Virus record (IMG/VR): IMGVR_UViG_3300036831_000090
Coordinates: 1-54,879 of that record
Length of the DNA stretch: 54,879 nucleotides
From: a virus
Reading direction: 5' to 3' (one strand)
The translations under genes and the position numbers were made by a program. Numbering within the stretch: the first letter of the stretch is position 1; every line of letters starts with the position of its first letter. The notes under the pieces are model-generated. The model had not been told where the DNA came from, did no database searches, and saw nothing but the letters and a program-made list of their open reading frames with translations. Shown in pieces: positions 46,781 to 54,879 of this stretch.

Positions 46781-47786
46781 TTGGCACGACCTTTAGGCCC
46801 GGCATCGGTGGCGGTGGTGGTGGTGGTGCAGCATTCGTTTCCGGCGTCGGTCCGCTTGGCGATGGCGCTGTTAGCCACCCGGGAACGGTCATGCCAGCAT
46901 CCTGCAGGGCGCTGATCGCGTCGGTGCGCTTCGCGTTGTAATCGGCGAGAGCCTGCTGTGAGAGTTGCGAGGCCACTTTGGTATCGCCCCAACCCCACGG
47001 ACGCCAAACGCTCGTTTGATTCGAAACCGTCTCCTCGTTTTTCTTCTGTGTCTCGTAATTCTTGAATGCGTTCATGGCCGCGGTCACCGCATGGGTCGCA
47101 TTGGTGCGAACGTCGAGTTCTGGCAGGTCCACGTTCATTTTCTTCGCTCGCTGGGCTACCTGCGCCCCGAGGTTCCCAGTCGGCATCTTGGCTTGGCCGC
47201 CGATAATCGCCATGACGAGAGCGTCGAGCGGTCCCGCAGCCGCGGCGCCGCCTTCCCCGGGTATTGGAAACCGCGTCTTTCCCGTGTCCACTTGCACATA
47301 TTTATTCTGGCCCTTGTCGAATCCCCAAATTCGTCCCTGATTATCAACTTTCAGGTCGCTCAAGCCCTCTGGTTCCTTCGGCGGCCCTTTCAACTTGGCG
47401 ATCGCATCGAGGTACTGATTGTATTTTGCGATGTCGCCCCTCTGTAGGTAGTAGGCCGCGCCCGCTTGCAGCGTCGCAAACTTCGGTTCCGGTGGCGCAC
47501 CCGGCCGGAGTTCTTTGATGGAATAGGCGCTGGTCGAAGGATCCCACGAAACTCCCTCAATTTCTCCGCCTGCGCCTTTCTCGATGCCCGCTGGTGCCGG
47601 TGACCGCATCTGCTTCAGTCGTTCCTGAATTTCTTGTACTTCGAGCGGCCCTTTGAGGTCTGCGAGTTTCTGGCGCGCGTTGTCGATCGCCATTTGGTTC
47701 AAGCGCTGGCGCCAGTCGAGGTTGATGTCGTACCCTCGCCCGACGTCTGATCCGAAATCACCTATACCGCGTCCAAACCAGCCCAT
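46770..47786 (-). CDS. Probable internal virion/ejection protein
   Basis: 338 residues. Helical N-terminal third (residues 20-70), a mixed middle and a proline-rich end with a run of eight prolines (PPPPPPPM). It overlaps the next large protein by 11 bases and the gene upstream by one base. Its position in the head/ejection cluster is the main evidence. Confidence 0.55.
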   Translation of the reverse strand: MGWFGRGIGDFGSDVGRGYDINLDWRQRLNQMAIDNARQKLADLKGPLEVQEIQERLKQMRSPAPAGIEKGAGGEIEGVSWDPSTSAYSIKELRPGAPPEPKFATLQAGAAYYLQRGDIAKYNQYLDAIAKLKGPPKEPEGLSDLKVDNQGRIWGFDKGQNKYVQVDTGKTRFPIPGEGGAAAAGPLDALVMAIIGGQAKMPTGNLGAQVAQRAKKMNVDLPELDVRTNATHAVTAAMNAFKNYETQKKNEETVSNQTSVWRPWGWGDTKVASQLSQQALADYNAKRTDAISALQDAGMTVPGWLTAPSPSGPTPETNAAPPPPPPPMPGLKVVPSGR

Positions 47787-48448
47787 TATTGGTAACCCCC
47801 TACGTCCGGAGGAGCCATTTCCGGCGGCAGATTAGCCTGCGTCGGCGTCAGTCCGAGCCAGTCGAGCGGCTGATTCGGTGGCGGCATTGGCGTGGCACCG
47901 CCTGTGAGTTGCAAAAGGTTCGGCTGACTGGCTCCGGTGAAACCACCGCCTCCACCCGGCGCGGGAGGAGTTGCCCCGGGCGCGCTGAACGACTTCATCA
48001 GCATCGCGAGCAGAGGAGCAAGTTGCGCATTCTGCGGAATCGTGGCCGCAAACTCCGCCGGCAGTCCCAATTTCCGCATCACGAGTTGCAGTGCGTTCTG
48101 TTGGTTCTGCTGTGCGTAAGGCGCGAGCCCCTGTGTCGTCGCCTGAGCGATCAGTCCCGGCGCTTCGGAAAGCCCTTGTTCCGCGAGATTGGCGTTGGTC
48201 GCGCCCGTGACCGCTTGCACGAGGCTGGCGTTCAGCGGCGCAGTTGCGGCAGTGACTTCGTTGCCGAGCGCCTGTGGCGACAGATTCGCGTTGGCCTGAG
48301 CCTCTTTCGCGGCGATCGAGCGCTGGTGGTCGGCCGCGAGGTTGCCAATGAGGCCGGCACCGGTCGCGCCGAGGCCAGCGACTTCACCCAACCCTTTGAC
48401 AGCCGGTGAAGCGAATAAAGTTCCGAGACTACCAAGAAGTCCAGGCAT
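47786..48448 (-). CDS. Ala/Gly-rich protein, ejection-type
   Basis: 220 residues. N-terminal hydrophobic glycine/alanine helix (MPGLLGSLGTLFASPAVKGL GEVAG), then an alanine/glutamine-rich helical domain. This membrane-active composition is typical of podovirus ejection proteins. No enzyme motif. It overlaps its downstream neighbour by one base. Confidence 0.6.
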   Translation of the reverse strand: MPGLLGSLGTLFASPAVKGLGEVAGLGATGAGLIGNLAADHQRSIAAKEAQANANLSPQALGNEVTAATAPLNASLVQAVTGATNANLAEQGLSEAPGLIAQATTQGLAPYAQQNQQNALQLVMRKLGLPAEFAATIPQNAQLAPLLAMLMKSFSAPGATPPAPGGGGGFTGASQPNLLQLTGGATPMPPPNQPLDWLGLTPTQANLPPEMAPPDVGGYQ

Positions 48449-48456
48449 ACGTTCTC

Positions 48457-48888
48457 CTAAGAAAAATTATTCAGGAACGAACTGAGATTCACGTCCGTCC
48501 CGTTGACTGCCGCGTTCGTCGGTTGCTGGTTCGACGGCGTGAAGGTATCGCCGGTCGCAGCCTTCCCAGCCGCATTCGCACCTGGTTGTCCCACTACTCC
48601 CGAGAGGATTTGCGCAACGAGGCTGTCGTAATCCGGGTTCGCGAGCCCTGAGGTCGCCCCGATGACGTTAGGAAGTTGTTGGGAGACGAGGGCTTTCTGC
48701 TGTAAGAGTTGCTGCGCGTCCGGCGGCGTTGGCGCGGGCGTAGATGGCGCTGCTGCATTGGGTTTTCCCCCTCCAATGTTGGCGATGGTTTCTCCGAGAC
48801 TCGCGGCTCCGCCGATGGCTCCGATGGCCGGAGCGGCCGCACCGAGCCATGCGGGCAAGAAAGCCAGTGCGCCGATTAGTGGTGGCAT
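48457..48888 (-). CDS. Small Ala/Pro-rich ejection-type protein
   Basis: 143 residues from ATG 48888, within the previous gene's end. A hydrophobic N-terminal helix (MPPLIGALAFLPAWLGAAAP) followed by a proline/alanine-rich linker and a polar end. Similar composition to its downstream neighbour, so the set may act together at the host membrane. Confidence 0.55.
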   Translation of the reverse strand: MPPLIGALAFLPAWLGAAAPAIGAIGGAASLGETIANIGGGKPNAAAPSTPAPTPPDAQQLLQQKALVSQQLPNVIGATSGLANPDYDSLVAQILSGVVGQPGANAAGKAATGDTFTPSNQQPTNAAVNGTDVNLSSFLNNFS

Positions 48889-49283
48889 AAAATCCTCGCT
48901 GCTTTTTCGAGCGATCCGGCCAGCGGAATGTGACCTTCTTGAATCTGAAATCCGCCGCCGCGCTCGCACATCGGAATCATCGACCGCTCGACTTCCCCTT
49001 GCGGGTTGATGTACGTGAAATACGCTTTGAATCCCATCGCCAGTGAATCCTTGATCCATGCCCGAAACAGCAGCAGTGCGGTCGCCTTCGGTGCCGAATC
49101 CTCGATGCTCATGCGCACGAGGAAAATAAGCCCGTGGCACGGCGCGGCCATCAAAATCCCGACGATGCGGCCCCCGCGTTCGGCCACCCAGCAGAACGAA
49201 TTCATCACCGGCATGGACTCGAAGCCAGTCCCCAGGTGTTGCGGGAACGGTTCGCCTTCTCGAAGTGTGCGAACTTCGGTCAC
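48876..49283 (-). CDS. GNAT-like acetyltransferase-type protein
   Basis: 135 residues. Order and spacing of strands and helices (FCWVAERGGRIVGILMAAP, then a helix FRAWIKDSLAMGFKAYFTYI, then MCERGGGFQIQEG) follow the GNAT fold. The typical acetyl-CoA Q/RxxGxG/A loop is not clear, so it may be inactive or a structural relative. It lies within the head-tail operon. Confidence 0.55.
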   Translation of the reverse strand: MTEVRTLREGEPFPQHLGTGFESMPVMNSFCWVAERGGRIVGILMAAPCHGLIFLVRMSIEDSAPKATALLLFRAWIKDSLAMGFKAYFTYINPQGEVERSMIPMCERGGGFQIQEGHIPLAGSLEKAARILCHH

Positions 49284-49284
49284 C

Positions 49285-49509
49285 TCAAGCGCCCCAGCGC
49301 CAGATGCCTGCGTAATTTAAGAAAAAAAGCAGGAAGATCAGGAACACGATCAGGCCGAGAACCACCATGAGCGGCTGAGGAATCGGCAAACCGGTCAAAC
49401 TGAGTAGCCAGCGCCCGAGAATAATCACGATGGCCACACAGATGCAAAAAATTAGAAAATCCACCATCATCGTAATCGGACCGCCCACAAAGAACATCAT
49501 CAGATTCAT
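49285..49509 (-). CDS. Two-span small membrane protein (holin candidate)
   Basis: 74 residues. Two hydrophobic helices (residues 15-38 and 46-66) separated by a short polar turn with WLLSLTGLPIPQ. Two-span phage proteins of this size are often holins, but it is far from the lysozyme. It could instead be a virion or packaging membrane protein. Confidence 0.55.
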   Translation of the reverse strand: MNLMMFFVGGPITMMVDFLIFCICVAIVIILGRWLLSLTGLPIPQPLMVVLGLIVFLIFLLFFLNYAGIWRWGA

Positions 49510-49518
49510 CGCATCCTC

Positions 49519-52500
49519 CTAAATTGCGGACACCGGAACGCCAAAAGGTCTTCCTTCTATTGCCCAGTCCCATCCGTCGATCTCAATGTGCAAATTGCCG
49601 CTGAGTGTCGCGTCGAAGCGCAGTGCGGTCAGTCCTACGTCCGCGAACAGGTCGAAATCTCCATTCGGAGGAATGCGGTACTGCACTGGCGATTGCGCGA
49701 CTGCCGACGCCCGCGGCGTGACCGTCAAAAGCCCTGCGACGCTGCTATTCGTGCCTCGGAAGATCACCTTGCGCGCCCACAACCGTTGACTGACGTTCGA
49801 GGAAGCGATGGTAGGCGTGCGCACCGACCAGGCCACGTTCACCGCCGCCGCTCCGCCGCCCGTGTACCACTGCACGTCGCCCGCTTGCCACCGTTGGAGC
49901 ACGCCGTCACTAAATCCCGCGAGAATCGTCAGCGGATTTGACGTTACTGGCTGCACCTGGCAGATGGTTCCAATCGGGAACGGCAAATCAACCGGCGCGG
50001 CCCAGCACTTTAGTATCAGGTCGTAGAGGAACATGCGCGTCAGTTTTCCGCCGCTGTTTCCAATCGGAACGGCGATCGCATACATCGGAGGATTCGCGGT
50101 CTGCGCGGCCCACGACAGCGGCAGATAATTCGCATCGACCACGACAATATCCTGAGTATCGAAATCGTTGACCGGAAACAGGTACGGCCTGATCTGCTCG
50201 CTAATCACTTCATCACGGAAGCCATTGAACGTCGCGTATCCGAGATGGCAATAGCGCACGAGGCCGTAGCCCGGGACGAACTGAATCGTTCGCGGCGCGA
50301 GGCATCCCATGTCCGAAGAAACCGGCTGAATGGCGAAGTTGTTGGCGCCGAAAACGCCGATCAACTGGTACGGAACGCGATACTTGAAGGCGATGAGCGA
50401 ACCTTCCGGCGGAATGCCCTGCGCGGTGATGGTAAACTTTCCAAGTCCCATGCCTTCGGCGCCGTCGTCTTTGTCGAGAAACGCCTGATTGACGGGATTC
50501 CAGCCAAAAATGTTATTCGTGTTCGACATCCGAATGGCCGTTGGACCGTCGAGGCCGTTCGACGTGTTCGTTGGTGACGTGTTCAGCGCCCACAGTGAGC
50601 CAGCATAGATTTCGATGTGACCGGCGCCTGGCGGTGGAGGTGCGGTCGAGTTCAAAAGACCAGCAACCGTCCAGATGATGTTGTTATCCTCAAACTGCTC
50701 GCCCTGCGTCGGCTGCGGACTGTTCCACCCGGGCTCGGAAGCTCCCGAAGTACCTGCTTGCGTGCAGGTCAGGTAGATCGGGTTCCCCGGTTGCGTTGCC
50801 GGCACGATGATGTCGCCGACCGCATAAGCAACCATTGTCGTCCACACAGGGTAGGCCGGTGTGAAGTTACTGATAATCGGCGTGGTCGAAACGGTGTAGG
50901 TTCCGGTCGATGCGCCGCCGCTCGCCGTAGGAATCCGGATGGTAAACGTGCTGCCCGACACGGCAATTACAGGACCAACAAAGTCGTAACTCGAATCCGT
51001 CATGTTCGACAGAATCACGTTCGATCCCAAGGGAATGAAGCGTGCGGAAGTCGGGTCGGTCTGACTGATCGTGCCTCCGAGCGTCACTGTCACCTGATCG
51101 CCCGAAACGGCCACCGACACCACGTTCCCGGTCGGCGCCGGATTCACGCCGGTTCCCGTCGAATCCCAAAACGCCTGCATCGAAAAACCGTTCCCGAGCG
51201 CGATGACCATGCGATTCGTGAACTGCTTGAACTGCGGCAACGGTCCGACGAGGCCAATGATTCCGCCAGAAGGTGTCGAACTCGTGGAATTGCTCAAAGT
51301 ACCTGGCCCAGTCGTTCCGCCGCCGCCAGAACCGCCCGCGGGAGGAACGCCGAGCGCGACTTCCGCCGCCGGGAAATAGGCCACGATATTCGAAAACGAG
51401 TAAGGAATCGGAATCGCTCCGGTATTCGGCATTTGGTACAGAACGGTTTGCTGCGTCGTGTCCATCGTCGGCGGTTGCGACGACGGAGACGTATTGCTAA
51501 TCGTGATCGACGATGGCGTGCCTGTGCTGTAAGAAATAATAATCTGAACGAGGCTCACGAACGGAAGGGCCGTGCCAGGGTCACTGCTGCTGCTCCCGAC
51601 ACCGATGACATTCCCGAAATTAGCGTTATTGATATCGGCCGGCGCCCAAGTCGTCCCCCAAAGGTCCGTCGGCCCGCCGTAAATCACGGTCGCACCGGTC
51701 CACGGGGCTGCGCTCGAGCGGTCTGTACCCACCACCACGCCCGCTTTGAGCATGAACACGCCCTCGTCGGCAATTTCGTCGGCGAAGTGGCTGCTTACGC
51801 TTTTCGTGATGTTGACCTGGATTCCGAGGATGGTCGCGCCGCCGGGAATCGCGAAACCGAAGCCTTTCGACGCGAGATACTGGCTCGAGGAACTGAACGC
51901 CGGAAGGGCCACCTGCGCTATTCCAGCGCCAGTCACGCCGTTCGGATTCGACCAGGCTGTAGTCCCGGGGCCACCAGCCATGTTCGAGCCGTTGCCAGCC
52001 GTGGTCGGGCCGACGGTGATAGCTGACGTTCCACCGGTTCCTGATCCTGGGCCGCCTTTGACGATGACGTTCTTGGAGTTCGGAACGCTGAAAATGGTGT
52101 AGCTGCCGTTGAACGTGCCCGGGATGAAGTTCGCGGCCGTCAGCGGCAATCCCACGAGCGAACCCGCTGGCAAGGAATCGGTAGAGGCCAGTGTGAACTG
52201 GATGAACGCCTGCCCGCCGCTCGTGTATCCGGTCGCGGTGACGTCGTTGAACGTCATGGTGGTAAAAGACGAGATGCCGGTATCGAGAAACGTGGCCGTC
52301 GCGGTCAGCGGATTCGGCTGCAGGACCGGAAGGTTCGAAGCCACGAGCAGCGTTTCGCCACCCGGAGCCGTCCCGCGGTAGACGTTGTATCCGAAGGCAT
52401 TTGGAACTGTGTTCCACGTCAGGCGAATCTGATTGTCGCCGCCGCCGGTCGTTTGACTGGTTTCGTTCGAAGCGACCGTTTCGCCACCCACTCCGTCGAT

Positions 52501-52857
52501 CGCGGTGACCACGTAATAGAACGTCGTCGCATCAGGAAGCGTTCCGCCAGCGACAAGGGCCGAGGTGAGACCGGACGGCGCGCCCAAGCGAATCCCCGCC
52601 CGCTGCAAAGCAAGGTAGTACGGAGTCACGCCCGTAGGTTCGAACAGCGTTGTCGCGAGGAATTTCCCTTGATTGCCGAGCACCGCCCCGCCAAACCAGT
52701 TGATGATGCCGGTGCCGTCGCAGGGTGTCAGGCCGCCGCGCTCGATCATCACGAGGTTCGAGCCGCGCGGGAACGAACCTTTCGGCTGCGCGAGAGGTTG
52801 GTTGGACGCGACGAGCCCCTTGAGTATCGGCCCGCTTGATTGTGGCTGGTAGGACAT
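49519..52857 (-). CDS. Large head-tail stabiliser/hub-like protein (P22 gp10-like)
   Basis: 1112 residues. N-terminal region MSYQPQSSGPILKGLVASNQ with PRGSNLVMIERGG resembles P22 gp10-type packaged-DNA stabilisers. Residues about 105-185 look like a fibronectin type III domain (TYYVVTAIDGVGGETVASNE pattern). A beta-propeller-like C-terminal half (about 800-1112) contains repeated W and G motifs (DGVLQRWQAGDVQWYTGGG). No signal peptide. Overlaps its neighbour's stop. It would cap the portal and form the tail base of a short-tailed phage. Confidence 0.6.
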   Translation of the reverse strand: MSYQPQSSGPILKGLVASNQPLAQPKGSFPRGSNLVMIERGGLTPCDGTGIINWFGGAVLGNQGKFLATTLFEPTGVTPYYLALQRAGIRLGAPSGLTSALVAGGTLPDATTFYYVVTAIDGVGGETVASNETSQTTGGGDNQIRLTWNTVPNAFGYNVYRGTAPGGETLLVASNLPVLQPNPLTATATFLDTGISSFTTMTFNDVTATGYTSGGQAFIQFTLASTDSLPAGSLVGLPLTAANFIPGTFNGSYTIFSVPNSKNVIVKGGPGSGTGGTSAITVGPTTAGNGSNMAGGPGTTAWSNPNGVTGAGIAQVALPAFSSSSQYLASKGFGFAIPGGATILGIQVNITKSVSSHFADEIADEGVFMLKAGVVVGTDRSSAAPWTGATVIYGGPTDLWGTTWAPADINNANFGNVIGVGSSSSDPGTALPFVSLVQIIISYSTGTPSSITISNTSPSSQPPTMDTTQQTVLYQMPNTGAIPIPYSFSNIVAYFPAAEVALGVPPAGGSGGGGTTGPGTLSNSTSSTPSGGIIGLVGPLPQFKQFTNRMVIALGNGFSMQAFWDSTGTGVNPAPTGNVVSVAVSGDQVTVTLGGTISQTDPTSARFIPLGSNVILSNMTDSSYDFVGPVIAVSGSTFTIRIPTASGGASTGTYTVSTTPIISNFTPAYPVWTTMVAYAVGDIIVPATQPGNPIYLTCTQAGTSGASEPGWNSPQPTQGEQFEDNNIIWTVAGLLNSTAPPPPGAGHIEIYAGSLWALNTSPTNTSNGLDGPTAIRMSNTNNIFGWNPVNQAFLDKDDGAEGMGLGKFTITAQGIPPEGSLIAFKYRVPYQLIGVFGANNFAIQPVSSDMGCLAPRTIQFVPGYGLVRYCHLGYATFNGFRDEVISEQIRPYLFPVNDFDTQDIVVVDANYLPLSWAAQTANPPMYAIAVPIGNSGGKLTRMFLYDLILKCWAAPVDLPFPIGTICQVQPVTSNPLTILAGFSDGVLQRWQAGDVQWYTGGGAAAVNVAWSVRTPTIASSNVSQRLWARKVIFRGTNSSVAGLLTVTPRASAVAQSPVQYRIPPNGDFDLFADVGLTALRFDATLSGNLHIEIDGWDWAIEGRPFGVPVSAI

Positions 52858-54117
52858 TTAATCTACGATCAGGCCCCCCGCCTGGTCTCCGTAGTACACT
52901 GCCGGGCCCGACGGACCGCCGACTTGCCTACGGCGGATCACCCCGCGATTGGTCAGCGCCCAGGCCTTTATTTCCTTGGTCATATCAGTGTTGAACTGAC
53001 TGAGCGCTTGGAAATCGTGCTCGACAATCTTGAACCGGCCGGCGATGTACTGCACAAGTAGCTGATCCCAGCCGTTTGTGATCGGCAGCGTGGTCGTCGA
53101 CTGCCCGGGCGAATACTTCTGCGATGATTGCCGCTTTCCGAGCCACGCGATGTTGCACTCGACGACCGTTTCACCCATCAAGTGAGCAATGCCGCTCGTT
53201 CCGCCAAGCCCACGGATCAGCCCCGTAATTTGATTTCCATTGATGGTCGCGTACGCCACGATTTCGCTGCCGATAGAGCAAAATCCGAAGGGCAACACGA
53301 ACTGGCAACTGGTGAGCGTCGCGGTCGTGTCGCTGGCTCCCATCGCGACGGCGAGTGTTGTCGTTTGCGCCGTGCGAGCGGGTTGCGGGTACAATTCAAG
53401 AATTGCGCGGCCAGAGTTGTGCGAAATATGCGCCTGCGAGAGCACCTGGCTCGTGATGCTGTTCCGTCTCCAGAACGTCCCCGCGTCGCCGCCCTGCATC
53501 CAATAGCCGTCGTACCAGATGGAGTCGATGGAGTTCCAGTTTCCCGGAATCTGATAGAGCGGCTGATTGATGGTCGAGCCGATGGCCGAATAATCCTGAA
53601 ATCCGCCCGTGTTGCGAGCGATGAGTTCGAGACCCGCATTCAGCCAGCGGTAGACGGCGCCGACCGAAGCGAATCCGCCACCTGAATCCGGAAGCCATGC
53701 ACTCTCGCGCACCGGTGGCGCGCCCGCCAGCACCGGAGGCGTCGAAATCGTGAACGGCGAGACCGTGGATTCGACATACTGCGATTCGGTTCCAGATGCC
53801 CCGTTTACAGGAGTCAGATACGCGCGAATCTTGGTGGCGCCGACCATGAGCGCGGAGGTCACCTGAATCCCCTGGTTCACTCCGACCGTAATTTGCGCCG
53901 ATTCCGTCGAAGGGAGCGTTTCGCCCCACTGGTTCCACTGGGTCACATCGACGAAATAGGTTCCCGCGGGCAGTGTTGAGCCGACCGCAGCCACTTCGAC
54001 CGCCGCGGCGACTGGCGCCGGGAGTGAAGGGGGCATATCCGGTACGGTTTCCCGGGCTTGTATGATGACGTCGCCGATCAGGGATCCCGAAAACAGCGCT
54101 AGGGGTGTCGTGGCCAT
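52858..54117 (-). CDS. Head-tail connector/adaptor protein
   Basis: 419 residues with a beta-rich N-terminal domain (about residues 40-130, fibronectin-like) and a helical segment RWLNAGLELIARNTGGFQDY near residue 160 of the kind found in podovirus adaptors. It sits between a small protein and the large stabiliser. No enzyme motif. Adaptor assignment is by order and partial pattern. Confidence 0.55.
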   Translation of the reverse strand: MATTPLALFSGSLIGDVIIQARETVPDMPPSLPAPVAAAVEVAAVGSTLPAGTYFVDVTQWNQWGETLPSTESAQITVGVNQGIQVTSALMVGATKIRAYLTPVNGASGTESQYVESTVSPFTISTPPVLAGAPPVRESAWLPDSGGGFASVGAVYRWLNAGLELIARNTGGFQDYSAIGSTINQPLYQIPGNWNSIDSIWYDGYWMQGGDAGTFWRRNSITSQVLSQAHISHNSGRAILELYPQPARTAQTTTLAVAMGASDTTATLTSCQFVLPFGFCSIGSEIVAYATINGNQITGLIRGLGGTSGIAHLMGETVVECNIAWLGKRQSSQKYSPGQSTTTLPITNGWDQLLVQYIAGRFKIVEHDFQALSQFNTDMTKEIKAWALTNRGVIRRRQVGGPSGPAVYYGDQAGGLIVD

Positions 54118-54411
54118 TTAGCGTCTCTTGCTGCCCTTCTTTCGGTTCTGTTTACGGGTCAACACACGCTCGCCCTTGTGCAATCGGTGGAGTCCCGTCT
54201 TGCGCACCGTGCCACCGCGCTTCATGGAGCGAATATTCGAGTCCATTTCCTGCCGGCGAGCCTCGTCCGCGGTGTCGGCAACCGAGCCTTTCCAGTCGGT
54301 GTCGATCTTCGCGCTATCGGCAATGAATTTCTTGGCTTCCTCATGCGGCATGTTGGCCGCCTCGTGCCCGCGCGCCTGCGACAATCGTGCTTTTTGCTCC
54401 TCAGTCGGCAT
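54118..54411 (-). CDS. Small basic virion-operon protein
   Basis: 97 residues. An acidic N-terminal half and a basic C-terminal half with the pattern KRGGTVRKTGLHRLHKGERV, typical of small phage proteins of unknown function, ending in NRKKGSKRR. It overlaps its upstream neighbour by one base. Confidence 0.6.
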   Translation of the reverse strand: MPTEEQKARLSQARGHEAANMPHEEAKKFIADSAKIDTDWKGSVADTADEARRQEMDSNIRSMKRGGTVRKTGLHRLHKGERVLTRKQNRKKGSKRR

Positions 54412-54629
54412 TATTGCCTCCCGCTTTTCCGTGGTGCCGGTCGTGACGTCGGACGGTTCGCGCCCGCCGCCCGCGCCACTTGCCGCGCGCGTTCCTCATT
54501 CGGAACAGTCACCCGCTGATAGACCGCCTCGCGCATATCGGGCGATTCGACATCGGTGACCCAGTTGGAGTTGAATTTCGGTTCCGGTCGGCCGCTCTTG
54601 TCTACTTTGGCGTACAAATCATTCGGCAT
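54411..54629 (-). CDS. Small hypothetical protein
   Basis: 72 residues from ATG 54629 after AGGGGGC, soluble, arginine- and proline-rich at the end (ARAAGANRPTSRPAPRKSG). First gene after the capsid-module stem-loop. No family recognised. Confidence 0.5.
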   Translation of the reverse strand: MPNDLYAKVDKSGRPEPKFNSNWVTDVESPDMREAVYQRVTVPNEERARQVARAAGANRPTSRPAPRKSGRQ

Positions 54630-54648
54630 TTTGCCCCCTAAAACTGGT

Positions 54649-54686
54649 ACGAGCCGGAACCGGGCGTTATGCCCAGCCCGGCTCGT
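54649..54686 (-). terminator. Stem-loop downstream of capsid module
   Basis: ACGAGCCGG (54649-54657) pairs with CCGGCTCGT (54678-54686), and GGGC (54662-54665) with GCCC (54671-54674) inside. On the leftward transcript it is followed within a few bases by a TTTT run. It lies after the join-spanning gene and before the next gene, so it could tune capsid versus tail gene expression as a partial terminator. Confidence 0.6.
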
Positions 54687-54718
54687 TGCCGACCAGTGGA
54701 GAAACTTGTGTTTCGGCC

Positions 54719-54879
54719 CTAGATCAGACCGAGAAGTTCGACATCCATCGTGGCGGCCGGAGAAGTCCCGCCGAGTGTCGCGGTGATTCCGATGGCCGTG
54801 ATGCCGCCATTGCCCGAGGTTGCGCTCGCGCCGCTGATGAGTTGTCCGACGGCCCCGCCGCCCGCGCCCGATGCTGCGG
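54719..54879 (-). CDS. Structural protein next to major capsid (C-terminal part of the gene starting at 573)
   Basis: This is the C-terminal end of the join-spanning gene. It is in frame with the left-hand part through the 126-bp repeat and ends with DVELLGLI and a TAG. The last 35 bases before the stop (54753-54719) are found only here. See the entry starting at 573. Confidence 0.75.
   Translation of the reverse strand, partial: AASGAGGGAVGQLISGASATSGNGGITAIGITATLGGTSPAATMDVELLGLI
54754..54879. repeat. Right copy of 126-bp direct terminal repeat
   Basis: Exact copy of 15-140. It lies inside the 3' part of the join-spanning structural gene. This is the usual overlap signature of a closed circular phage contig. 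Confidence 0.95.

Noticed and set aside
50617-52026. 469-codon open frame on the plus strand
   Set aside because: Antisense shadow of the large stabiliser gene; arginine-rich low-quality composition and no ribosome site.
1-54879. CRISPR arrays, insertion sequences, reverse transcriptase, restriction systems
   Set aside because: No regularly spaced repeats, transposase, reverse transcriptase motif or R-M gene pair was seen.

Overview
The window is an essentially complete, circularly permuted genome of a tailed double-stranded DNA phage. Positions 15-140 are repeated exactly at 54754-54879 (126 bp), and one structural gene reads through that join, so the unique circle is about 54,739 bp. The first 14 bases are an inverted copy of 35-48 and look like an assembly fold-back. 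The gene set fits a short-tailed (podovirus-like) phage: large terminase, portal, scaffold, capsid, connector, a P22 gp10-like stabiliser/hub candidate, ejection-type proteins and fibres. No tape measure, tail tube, sheath, integrase, DNA polymerase or replicative helicase was seen. Signal peptides, lipoproteins and a T4-type muramidase indicate a Gram-negative host. Codon and leader style are compatible with an acidobacterium or similar soil bacterium, but that is only an impression.

There are four transcription blocks. (1) Leftward, from about 11.3 kb down to 1 and on across the join from 54.88 to 35.52 kb: small zinc-binding proteins, TerL, small genes, portal, an HTH protein, scaffold, major capsid protein, a terminator, connector and stabiliser genes, GNAT-like protein, ejection-like proteins, three consecutive exported fibre-like proteins and a lysis cluster. 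(2) Rightward, 11.39-21.35 kb: small zinc and membrane proteins, then a tightly overlapped glycan-type cassette with a DUF7694 protein, at least five glycosyltransferase-like proteins, a B12-binding radical SAM enzyme, a short nucleotide-sugar dehydrogenase, a lipoprotein, a methyltransferase and an HNH nuclease wedged between two glycosyltransferases. (3) Leftward, 23.22-21.34 kb: small regulators and conserved hypotheticals, including a ribbon-helix-helix-like protein under repeated sites, a nested overlapping gene and an amber-interrupted gene. (4) Rightward, 23.48-35.52 kb: an AAA+ clamp-loader-like ATPase, a Bet/RecT annealase with its coiled-coil partner, a DUF1376-type replication protein, a possible helicase loader, two nucleases, an RNase AS-like exonuclease and many small genes.

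The regulatory layout is unusual. Five unit-leading genes have a -10-like hexamer 6-7 nt before the start codon and no Shine-Dalgarno, which suggests leaderless mRNAs. Three rightward promoters carry the same TGCCCAACTAG-type element in the -35/-10 spacer. The fourth block's replication gene is preceded by DnaA-box-like sequences and a predicted H-type pseudoknot that would cover its ribosome-binding site. Both convergent block ends overlap by the same four bases, CTAA.

Product calls come from reading motifs and gene order. No database search was possible, and most small genes remain of unknown function.
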